DNA of 7,683 nucleotides from Candidatus Zixiibacteriota bacterium (GTDB lineage Bacteria; Zixibacteria; MSB-5A5; WJJR01): positions 1-7,683 of the forward strand of contig JAGVEK010000159.1 in NCBI GenBank assembly GCA_020058315.1, in the 5' to 3' direction. The stretch's first letter is position 1. Every line of letters starts with the position of its first letter. Under the pieces are notes generated by a model. That model worked only from the letters and a program-made list of their open reading frames with translations, had not been told where the DNA came from and made no database searches. Both the position numbers and the translations under genes were made by a program. Of this stretch, positions 1 to 5,916 are shown in pieces.

Positions 1-1487
1 ACCTGCTCCTGGCCCTTCTTATCTTCGAAGCGGATTTCGTTGGATCCGCCGCCTCCCTTGGAGGAATCCGATTTGATGGTGCTCTTCGTCTTTTCCGCGT
101 CCAGGGGATACGGCGGCGTGTTGTCGCCATTGTAGACCCGCCCGGTAATGATCGGCCTGTCCGGGTCGCCCTCAAGGAAGTCCACGATCACTTCGTGTCC
201 AATTCGGGGGATGAACATTGCGCCCCAACCCGTGCCCGCCCACAACTGTGAGACACGGATCCAGCAGGAGGACTTCTCGTCGTTCTGACCCTCACGATCC
301 CACGGGAACTGGACTTTCACGCGGCCATGCTGGTCAACATAAATCTCCTCGCCCGATGGTCCTGTGACGACGGCCGTCTGCGAGCCTTCCACCACCGGTT
401 TTGGCGTCTTGCGCGCGGAGCGGAAGGGCGTGTCGGCGGGGATGCACTGGAAGCGGTTGTCGTAGCGGAAGCGTCCGCTGGCATCGTCCTGCCCCAGCGG
501 CTGTGTACCCTGATGCTGGACGGACGTGAGGAGGTATTCCTGGTTGAATGAACTGCGCGGGTAGTCGGCGAGAGTGAACTTGTTGCCGGGGACCAGCCGT
601 CGGCAGACACTCTGTCCCTCTCCGAGCAAACGCCTGGCCTGGGACGATTCGAGGCGGATGCGTGTCAGCTCAGCCCCGGTCCCCTCATCCAAATAGAGGC
701 CCGGGAATTCATAGACTTCGAGGGCCGGGTCGCGCTCGGCACCCTGATTCTTGGTCAAGTCGAGGGTCGGACGCTCGAAATTGTAGTCCCGCAGGACAGC
801 CGTCCCTGAGCGAATCCGCTGCGAAAAACGAAAATCGTAGATAAACTCTTCCGCTTCCACAGCACCCGAAGGATCCCGAAAAACGACATCGCTGACCCCG
901 TCGATGGGAACATGAACGTCGCTCGAATCGGCCATGACCAGAACGTCTTTTCCATCTTGATGTTCGAAGAAGTAGAAGATGCCCTCTTCCTCGAGAAGGC
1001 GGGATATGAAATTCCAGTCGGTCTCGCGGTACTGGACACAGTAATCGCGTTTGACGTAGTTGGTTCTCTGCAGGGCGAATCGGAAGTAATCGCTCTGGAC
1101 TTCCGCGTCAGTCAACACCTTTTCCACGATCTCCTTGACCGTCTTCTCCTGGAAAATCCGGCTCTTGGATCGCTGGGTGAGCAGCCAGACAGTCGGCACC
1201 AGCTCCGCGTAGTATGGTGTGAACGACTCGCCCGCGACACCCTGCTCGAAGCGGCTGACAATCCCGAACACAGAGCGTGTCCCGTCCTCGTAATAGATGT
1301 CCAATTGCGCGGGAACCCCGACCAGCGCATCCAGATCGATCTCGCCGTCCCGCGCCGCCAGCTCGATCTTGAAGCTGAAGAGCTCGCTGAGCCCCTCAGC
1401 ACCGGACACTCGCAGAACCCTGAGTTCATCTGAGTATCCTTGGGACTCAAATGTGAAGATCGACTCATCGGAAAGCAGAGAAGGCAT
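1..1487 (-). CDS. vgrG: T6SS spike protein VgrG, N-terminal 495 residues (cut by window edge)
   Basis: An open frame of 495 codons runs off the left edge with no stop; I translated it by hand and found no frameshift. Residues about 1-370 form the gp27-like base (VI_Rhs_Vgr), including YRETDWNFISRLLEEEGIFY. The gp5-like OB-fold follows at about 385-470, with DQHGRVKVQFPWD (385-397), WIRVSQLWAG, GDPDRP (440-445) and GRVYNG (449-454). NEIRFEDKKG (483-492) is where VgrG proteins enter the needle beta-helix, so the needle and any C-terminal effector extension lie outside the window. VgrG trimers tip the T6SS tube and carry PAAR proteins and effectors. The start MPSLLSDES is set by GAGGTG seven nt upstream. 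It is separated from the preceding gene by 155 nt, the largest gap in the locus, so it may be separately controlled. Family assignment is secure; any cargo specificity is unknown. Confidence 0.97.
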   Translation of the reverse strand, partial: MPSLLSDESIFTFESQGYSDELRVLRVSGAEGLSELFSFKIELAARDGEIDLDALVGVPAQLDIYYEDGTRSVFGIVSRFEQGVAGESFTPYYAELVPTVWLLTQRSKSRIFQEKTVKEIVEKVLTDAEVQSDYFRFALQRTNYVKRDYCVQYRETDWNFISRLLEEEGIFYFFEHQDGKDVLVMADSSDVHVPIDGVSDVVFRDPSGAVEAEEFIYDFRFSQRIRSGTAVLRDYNFERPTLDLTKNQGAERDPALEVYEFPGLYLDEGTGAELTRIRLESSQARRLLGEGQSVCRRLVPGNKFTLADYPRSSFNQEYLLTSVQHQGTQPLGQDDASGRFRYDNRFQCIPADTPFRSARKTPKPVVEGSQTAVVTGPSGEEIYVDQHGRVKVQFPWDREGQNDEKSSCWIRVSQLWAGTGWGAMFIPRIGHEVIVDFLEGDPDRPIITGRVYNGDNTPPYPLDAEKTKSTIKSDSSKGGGGSNEIRFEDKKGQEQ

Positions 1488-1491
1488 GTGA

Positions 1492-1497
1492 CACCTC
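1492..1497 (-). promoter_or_regulatory. Ribosome binding site of the second vgrG
   Basis: GAGGTG on the minus strand lies four nt (TCAC) before the ATG at 1487. It decides the MPSLLSDES start. A GCCGG/CCGGC stem (1501-1516) sits directly upstream of it. Confidence 0.7.
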
Positions 1498-1500
1498 GTT

Positions 1501-1516
1501 GCCGGGAATCACCGGC
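1501..1516 (-). other. Small hairpin beside the vgrG ribosome binding site
   Basis: GCCGG, a six-nt loop and CCGGC form a perfect 5-bp stem in the 5' leader of the second vgrG, ending four nt before its Shine-Dalgarno. It has no U-tract, so it is not a terminator. A role in translation is only inferred and the short stem could be chance. Confidence 0.3.
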
Positions 1517-1582
1517 GATTACCTGGCAAAAATTCACCCGCTGGTGCCCTAATGGCAGCCGCGGGCACGCTTGCGCTCCCGA

Positions 1583-1597
1583 TCCGGGTTCCCCGGA
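1583..1597 (-). other. GC-rich hairpin between the TIGR02270 gene and vgrG
   Basis: TCCGGG, a 3-nt loop and CCCGGA form a perfect 6-bp GC-rich stem, 46 nt after the TIGR02270 stop codon. No run of U follows, so it does not look like a standard intrinsic terminator. It could be an mRNA-stability or processing element between the upstream operon and the second vgrG. I saw no convincing sigma70 or sigma54 promoter in the 155-nt gap (1488-1642). Confidence 0.3.
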
Positions 1598-1642
1598 CCC
1601 TGCCAGACCATAATGATCATCATCTGAACGTAGTTCGCTACA

Positions 1643-2905
1643 TTAATGTGTCTGCGGAAATCTTTCCAGATCAGCGGCAACACCAGTCCAGGACCCCTCG
1701 CATGCCCCGCGCAGAGCGGCTTCCCATCGGGATTTCAGATCCAGTTGATCCATGATCGGCTGACTCGCGCAGCGACTCAGATCGATTCCGCGACAAATCC
1801 GTGTGCTCTTGGAGAACTGCGCTTTGACTTTGTCCCAGTGTCCCTTGGCGGCCGCAGGGTCGGGGAGCACCAATTCGTCGGCCGAATCCTCATCGATCTC
1901 GGAGGTGTTGCCGTTCCCTTTCTGGGAACCGACGGTGGCTCTCTTGTCCGATTCAATGCTCGCGCCGGTGAGTCTGGTGAAAGCCCCGCCAGCAGCCACT
2001 GAAGTTAGCGGGTCATCACTCTCGATGCCCGCCAGCACACACTCGACCACACCCGGATGGCCAAATGAGGCTAATGCCGCGAATCGCTGGGATCCCAGAT
2101 CGGAATTCGCTCCCAGTGCCCGGAATTGTTCCAGATCGGTGGGCGTACCGAGGGCCGCCAGGAGCATGACAACTCCCCAGTGCTCTTTCGGAGCATGGTG
2201 GCAGATTTCCCGGAGACGACCCAGAAGCCATTTCTCTCGCGACCAGGCGGCTGACACGCCCGCCCGCCACCCGACAATCTCATCGGAATCGGTGATCCCT
2301 TCCTCATAGACCTCGACATGCAACGGCCGCGTATGCCAAGCGGCGTGCCACGCCGCTTTCCGAATCTCCGGATCGTCACTGCGGCAGAATTTCTCCACGT
2401 ATCCAACGCTGACGTCGCCGTGACGATGGAATCCGAGTATCTCCGCAGCGGCAACGGCGTGCCACTCCGAAGTACCATCGACCATTTGGCGCAAGCGAGC
2501 GACAAACGGCGCAATCGGCGCATTGCCCAGGGCCGCGCAGAAGCCATCCAGTGCAGGAGGTTTGGCTTCGGCAAAGGCATTCATGGCAAACTGAGCAGCG
2601 GAGTCGATCCCCAATCGCAGCAGAGGATAGGCCGCGGCAAAGGCAAACAGAGGGTCATCTCCAGTCAGCCCTTCATCGACAATCGCCGGAAGCTGCGGAC
2701 CACCGGTCAGTAATCCCTGCACATGGGCCTCGATCCGCTCCTCCAATGCACTCAGATACCGCATCGTCAGCACGGACGACTTCAGCGCAGACTGCCGCTG
2801 CCCCCAGAGATACTCCAGTTCCTCGTAGTGCTCCCGAAGCAGCCCGGCTGCGAAGCGGGCGCGGGGAGAGGCGGTGGTGGTGGTGGTGCTGTCGGCATGG
2901 TTCAT
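1643..2905 (-). CDS. TIGR02270-family HEAT-like protein, T6SS-associated
   Basis: This 420-residue protein matches, from memory, the TIGR02270 family found in T6SS effector loci, usually near DUF4150, DUF2169 and VgrG; its molecular role is not established. The N-terminal part has the typical entry (LREHYEELEYLWGQRQSAL, 23-41; RYLSALEERIEAHVQGL, 49-65). Helical Ala/Leu-rich repeats with HEAT-like spacing follow (about 80-310), for example DDPLFAFAAAYPLLRLG and DDPEIRKAAWHAAW. A polar, probably flexible stretch (about 315-350, rich in Ser, Asp, Glu) precedes the C-terminal RWEAALRGACEG segment. There is no signal peptide or membrane segment, so it should be cytoplasmic. A scaffold or effector-loading role is an inference from fold and context. 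The start is MNHADS, with GAGGG nine nt upstream. The N-terminus carries five consecutive Thr codons. It begins 24 nt after the immunity gene. Confidence 0.85.
   Translation of the reverse strand: MNHADSTTTTTASPRARFAAGLLREHYEELEYLWGQRQSALKSSVLTMRYLSALEERIEAHVQGLLTGGPQLPAIVDEGLTGDDPLFAFAAAYPLLRLGIDSAAQFAMNAFAEAKPPALDGFCAALGNAPIAPFVARLRQMVDGTSEWHAVAAAEILGFHRHGDVSVGYVEKFCRSDDPEIRKAAWHAAWHTRPLHVEVYEEGITDSDEIVGWRAGVSAAWSREKWLLGRLREICHHAPKEHWGVVMLLAALGTPTDLEQFRALGANSDLGSQRFAALASFGHPGVVECVLAGIESDDPLTSVAAGGAFTRLTGASIESDKRATVGSQKGNGNTSEIDEDSADELVLPDPAAAKGHWDKVKAQFSKSTRICRGIDLSRCASQPIMDQLDLKSRWEAALRGACEGSWTGVAADLERFPQTH
2873..2887 (+). repeat. (GGT)5 trinucleotide repeat within the TIGR02270 gene
   Basis: Five perfect GGT units on the plus strand encode five Thr (ACC) codons near the N-terminus of the TIGR02270 protein (residues 7-11). 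Unit gain or loss would change the Thr count but not the frame. Confidence 0.9.
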
Positions 2906-2929
2906 CTGGGGGGACCCTCGCGTGACAAA

Positions 2930-3499
2930 TCAACCGATCCAATCTTTAGGGTCAACAAACCCCAGATAGCCAAACCCGCGCGCCACCAAATGGTCCTTGA
3001 TCTTCGCGTGCACGGCTATTCCGGTCACACATTCCGCCAAACGGAACATCAAAGCACTGTGTGGTTTCGACTCGTCAATTGCGAGGCTGTCGAAATCCAT
3101 AGAAATCATGCGCTCCGGGACACCGTGATCGTAAACCGATTTGTCCAAGTCCGCGGCTGCGATCACTCCAACAACATTGACCGCCAGGTAATTGTCATAG
3201 GTCTTCCTGTCGATTGGATCGTGGATCAGTGCTCTGTAGGTATCGAGATTGCTGACGCCGCCTTCCACCAGCGCCTGGAGCAGATCCTTGCGCATGAGGG
3301 GAATCTGGACATTGTTGTAAACGAACATTCGACCAGGCGTTTCCTCGTCGAGAGTGAACTCGAGTGGTTCAGGAATTGTGACCGAAAATCGCTTTCCTGA
3401 CATCCAAGTCACGACACCGGGAATTTTTGGCGAGGCTCCGATCCGCTTGAAACTGGGGCCTCGCCCTGGCATTTTTTGTTCGAACATGTAGTACGTCAT
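2930..3499 (-). CDS. DUF1629 (Imm11, MXAN_0049-type) immunity protein
   Basis: This 189-residue protein directly follows the AHH nuclease gene and should be its antitoxin. It carries the DUF1629 family signatures, recognised by eye: PLMRKDLLQALVEGGVSNLD (67-86), NYLAVNVVGVIAAADLDKS (103-121), FDSLAIDESKPHSALMFRLA (136-155) and a terminal PKDW (184-187). It has no signal peptide and is probably cytoplasmic, as expected for an inhibitor of a nuclease effector. I chose the ATG at 3499 (MTYYMFEQK) because AGGAG lies 11 nt upstream and the family begins with such a segment. The longer frame from 3634 would overlap the toxin by over 100 nt and adds unrelated residues. It lies 29 nt after the toxin stop and 24 nt before TIGR02270. 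The lower GC (about 52% in two lines) matches the toxin. That it neutralises this particular toxin is inferred from adjacency. Confidence 0.85.
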   Translation of the reverse strand: MTYYMFEQKMPGRGPSFKRIGASPKIPGVVTWMSGKRFSVTIPEPLEFTLDEETPGRMFVYNNVQIPLMRKDLLQALVEGGVSNLDTYRALIHDPIDRKTYDNYLAVNVVGVIAAADLDKSVYDHGVPERMISMDFDSLAIDESKPHSALMFRLAECVTGIAVHAKIKDHLVARGFGYLGFVDPKDWIG

Positions 3500-3510
3500 A
3501 CCGTGGTTGG

Positions 3511-3515
3511 CTCCT
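3511..3515 (-). promoter_or_regulatory. Ribosome binding site deciding the immunity gene start
   Basis: AGGAG lies 11 nt upstream of the ATG at 3499 and just downstream of the toxin stop codon. It supports the 189-residue start over the longer upstream ATG at 3634. Confidence 0.6.
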
Positions 3516-3528
3516 GATAATTCACGCT

Positions 3529-4446
3529 TCACCCAAGGGAATGGCAGCGGAATGGTCCCGACTTCCGGCGTTGGTCGCTGACAAGGTTGAGATAGGCCAG
3601 TGCGAATCTGGAGGTCCAGATGCTTTTGTTCCAACTAGTCGGTTGGCCGACAAGACGCCCTCTCATGCGATCAGAAATGAAATTGAGACGGCGGACAAGT
3701 TTGAAGGGAGCCGGTTTCGGTTTCTTGCTCCTTTTCTTACACTTCTCGCAGAAATGGTCCTGTTCTGACATCAAGACAGCCACTTTGTTCAAGCACTTGG
3801 TAACAAAATCACTGTAGTCGGGATGGGCATCATGAAACTGCCCCCCCACCTTCACCATCGCACAAATGGCGTACCAGTACTGTGCATCTTCGATCTTTCC
3901 GGAAGTCGGACCGTCACTCAAATCGGCAACATCGTCTTCGGCTTCCTTCATTTTGCCCCATTTGCCGCGCATCGCGTAGTTTCCGGGAAGCCACACTCCG
4001 TTCTGGAGGCCATTCACGTTGTACCCGATATCCTCACGGATTTCCGAGCCCTTCTTGATCCACTGCATCAGGTCACAGTCCCGCAGTGATGCTTGTGCCG
4101 GTATCAAATGGTGTGCGGCGCATGTCAAAGCGTAGCTTCTTCGTACCTTCGACTTCAGGTTGATGAGAGTGATCGGCTTCTGCTGCTGATAGACGGCGGA
4201 CTTGTCCGGATCCTTCGACGGGCGCAGCATCCTCTCCTTCGCCGGAAGTGGTTTGCCCCCTCCCTCATCGTCATTCAAGATAGTCTGTTCACCACTCTCC
4301 ATGTTTGTTCCCAGAGTAGTGCCGACACCCTTTAGCTCGTTCGATAAGTTCTTCTTCTTGTCATCATGCGAGAACGGGCACTCCCATTTCGCGTCACCGC
4401 CAATGGTATCGATCACAAGGGCTAAACCATCCAATTGGTCCGGCAT
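3529..4446 (-). CDS. AHH-type HNH/Endo VII nuclease effector (toxin)
   Basis: This 305-residue protein is the likely antibacterial toxin of the locus. The core begins with CAAHHLIP (109-116), the hallmark of the AHH family of HNH/Endonuclease VII-like nucleases, where the His pair contributes to metal binding and catalysis. Further family-like elements are NGVWLP (149-154), GGQFHDAHPDYSDFV (201-215), a CEKC pair (233-236) that could help bind zinc, and SWNKSIWTS (271-279). Residues 1-100 are not recognised as an enzyme domain; they contain WECPFSH (21-27) and may link the toxin to the DUF4150 protein just upstream. The basic C-terminal tail (about 291-305) has no clear match. AGGGGAG before the ATG supports independent initiation, although the gene is in frame with DUF4150 across one TAG. 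Sampled GC is 43-55%, lower than the flanks. DNA as substrate is inferred from the family; RNA is possible. Confidence 0.85.
   Translation of the reverse strand: MPDQLDGLALVIDTIGGDAKWECPFSHDDKKKNLSNELKGVGTTLGTNMESGEQTILNDDEGGGKPLPAKERMLRPSKDPDKSAVYQQQKPITLINLKSKVRRSYALTCAAHHLIPAQASLRDCDLMQWIKKGSEIREDIGYNVNGLQNGVWLPGNYAMRGKWGKMKEAEDDVADLSDGPTSGKIEDAQYWYAICAMVKVGGQFHDAHPDYSDFVTKCLNKVAVLMSEQDHFCEKCKKRSKKPKPAPFKLVRRLNFISDRMRGRLVGQPTSWNKSIWTSRFALAYLNLVSDQRRKSGPFRCHSLG
3841..3847 (+). repeat. Homopolymer of seven C (G7 in the toxin mRNA)
   Basis: The run encodes the end of Val200 and Gly201-Gly202 of the AHH toxin, immediately before the conserved QFHDAH motif. A one-base slip here would truncate or scramble the rest of the nuclease domain. 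Confidence 0.85.
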
Positions 4447-4450
4447 GCTA

Positions 4451-4457
4451 CTCCCCT
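4451..4457 (-). promoter_or_regulatory. Ribosome binding site of the AHH toxin, overlapping the DUF4150 stop codon
   Basis: AGGGGAG shares its first two bases with the TAG that ends the DUF4150 gene and lies four nt before the toxin ATG. This arrangement favours translational coupling of PAAR-like protein and toxin. Confidence 0.65.
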
Positions 4458-4836
4458 ACCCCATGATGTTCTTCTTATTGTGGTACAAAGGATCGCCCAT
4501 CCGACAGACATTCTTGCCTTCGAGCTTTACATCGAACGAGTAGATCATGAATTCCGCCTCGTCCATGTTCGTACTACTGATGACGCCTTTCAGCGTCCCC
4601 GCTTCGTCACCGGATGTGCGGCTGTAAACAGCACCCTTGGTCATAATCATCTTCCCGTCGGCTTTGACCGTATCGGGACCCTTCGAAGTGTCCGATGACT
4701 GGCCAATGTTCGGATAAGGAATCGGGATGGGAGACGGCGCTGCCGGGGTCTTACACACATCGGGGAAAACCAGGTTGAATCCTCCGCTGCCTTTGTGGAC
4801 GAAACCCCGGCCGTTTGCGTGGACAGTGCTTGGCAT
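4456..4836 (-). CDS. DUF4150 PAAR-like tip protein
   Basis: This 126-residue protein is a PAAR-like (DUF4150, Tox-PAAR-like) domain and little else. The family signature FPDVCKTPAAPSPIPIPYPN (24-43) is followed by GDEAGTLKGVISSTN (76-90), FDVKLEGKNVCRMGD (101-115) and LYHNKKN (118-124). PAAR and PAAR-like proteins sit on the VgrG spike, sharpen it and carry effectors. Many DUF4150 proteins continue into a toxin domain; here the protein ends straight after the core at a TAG, with the AHH toxin starting nine nt later in the same frame. Start MPSTVHANG is preceded by GGAAG at suitable spacing. It begins 15 nt after the ketosynthase-like gene. Delivery of the neighbouring nuclease is inferred from the gene order. 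Confidence 0.92.
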   Translation of the reverse strand: MPSTVHANGRGFVHKGSGGFNLVFPDVCKTPAAPSPIPIPYPNIGQSSDTSKGPDTVKADGKMIMTKGAVYSRTSGDEAGTLKGVISSTNMDEAEFMIYSFDVKLEGKNVCRMGDPLYHNKKNIMG

Positions 4837-4851
4837 GATGAGCTTCCGTTT

Positions 4852-5916
4852 CTACGATGCTTTCGCCAGCAGGGCTGAAGCTCTGTCGCCATGATCCGAA
4901 GACGCAAATACAGCCGCTGGTTCCCGCCGGTACCCCTGCTCGATTCCAATCGCCGCCATTCCCGCCATCAACGGGCCACAAGCTGCGCCGGTGTCACCGA
5001 TACAGTCAGCGGGATGCTCAATCTGGAAGTTCCCGGCCAGATGCGATTTGTGACGGATCGCCGTGACGCCCCACTCTTTGGCCCAATGGTTCTCGCCGTT
5101 GAAACTCGCGTAAACGGTTTGGACCGGCTTTGCAGTGCTGGCGGCGCTGAAGAGTGCAGAGAACATCGCGAAGAGACCCTCTCCCTGATACGGTTCCTTG
5201 CTTCCCAGATGGCCCTTTTCAAACCCGGTGGCCGATGCCATAATCACAGCACGGACCGGCCATCCTTTGGCCTGAGCGTTCCGGCGAGTGGTGAGGAAGA
5301 GAAAGCATGCGCCCTCGCCGGGGATGAAACCATCACGATTCTGAGTCGTGCTAACACGCGATTGCATATCAAGAGTCCCAAGGGTGTACAAATCCTTAAA
5401 AGTGTCGGCTCCTCCAGCAATCACAGTTTCCATTTTGCCGCTTCGCAAGCTCTCGCATGCCGTATGCACGGCGAGCAGACCGGCCGCTCTTCCCTTAAAG
5501 AAAACCGATGAATGGGATGCGTCAATCGGCACCCCGCTCTGTTCCGGAAGATACGCCAGCACGTCTTTGTCAGTCAGGCGGAATGTCTGATTGTTATCGG
5601 GCATTCCGACGGCGTGAGGCAGTGGCCCAATTCGGCCCTTGATTCCTGCGATTAGTTCCTTCAGAGGCAGCCCCGCCAAGCGCAGTATCCGATCCTCACG
5701 GCAGGTCAGCGCCCGCGCTTTGGCGATCGTCTCGCTGAGCGGATCCAAGACATCATCGGGAAGGAAGGCACCGACAAAGGGCTGGAATGCCTTGTCCAGC
5801 CAGGCAAGCTCCTTGAAGCCGGCCATTCCGGCCCGGACATTGGCCACCGTCTGAACGGCATCAAGTCCCAGGGCTGTCGCCATGCTCATCCCCACGATCA
5901 CGATCTCCGTGGCCAT
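4852..5916 (-). CDS. Ketosynthase-fold (thiolase-like) protein lacking the catalytic residues, T6SS-associated
   Basis: This 354-residue protein has the landmarks of a beta-ketoacyl synthase: an opening IVIVGMSMATALG (5-17), an AGGADTF turn (167-173), PGEGACFLFL (199-208) and IGDTGAACG (306-314) near the C-terminus. The active site is gone. Aligned on the nucleophile helix (KAS pattern C-x2-G-x2-A...G), the cysteine position is Arg143 in GRAAGLLAV. The second catalytic His of the GHTxGAAG motif is Asp308. The HGTGT motif is replaced by a segment around FNGENHWAKEWG (272-283). Cys154 lies 11 residues too late to serve. From memory, such proteins recur in T6SS effector loci annotated as 3-oxoacyl-ACP synthase; an enzymatic role is unlikely here. 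A chaperone or adaptor role is inferred. Start and upstream stop overlap as TGATG, indicating translational coupling to DUF2169. It is somewhat short for a KAS (about 410 residues). Confidence 0.85.
   Translation of the reverse strand: MATEIVIVGMSMATALGLDAVQTVANVRAGMAGFKELAWLDKAFQPFVGAFLPDDVLDPLSETIAKARALTCREDRILRLAGLPLKELIAGIKGRIGPLPHAVGMPDNNQTFRLTDKDVLAYLPEQSGVPIDASHSSVFFKGRAAGLLAVHTACESLRSGKMETVIAGGADTFKDLYTLGTLDMQSRVSTTQNRDGFIPGEGACFLFLTTRRNAQAKGWPVRAVIMASATGFEKGHLGSKEPYQGEGLFAMFSALFSAASTAKPVQTVYASFNGENHWAKEWGVTAIRHKSHLAGNFQIEHPADCIGDTGAACGPLMAGMAAIGIEQGYRREPAAVFASSDHGDRASALLAKAS

Noticed and set aside
912..1433. Plus-strand open frame of 173 codons opposite vgrG
   Set aside because: It is the antisense shadow of a clear VgrG reading frame and its translation shows no family motif.
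1112..1537. Minus-strand open frame of 141 codons covering the vgrG start
   Set aside because: It is out of frame with VgrG, Ser/Arg-rich in the manner of shifted GC-rich coding DNA, and overlaps the well-supported VgrG N-terminus.
1583..1597. Rho-independent terminator after the TIGR02270 gene
   Set aside because: The stem is GC-rich but is followed by GGGAGC, not by a U-tract.
1549..1623. Possible 24-codon peptide on the minus strand in the vgrG leader (begins MMIIMVWQGPG)
   Set aside because: No ribosome binding site precedes it and there is no recognisable motif; an open frame this short is expected by chance.
2723..3400. Plus-strand open frame of 225 codons
   Set aside because: It lies opposite the immunity and TIGR02270 genes, both of which have family signatures and ribosome sites.
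3500..3634. Longer start for the immunity protein at 3634
   Set aside because: The extra 45 residues come from the toxin 3' end read in another frame, and the internal ATG at 3499 has its own AGGAG.
4852..5916. Functional fatty-acid or polyketide synthase gene
   Set aside because: The Cys and His catalytic positions are not conserved and no acyl carrier protein or other lipid-synthesis gene is nearby.
4456..5916. Reassignment of TAG to an amino acid, since three ORFs of the locus end in TAG
   Set aside because: Each protein ends where its family normally ends and the next gene has its own start and mostly its own ribosome site; TGA and TAA stops are also used.
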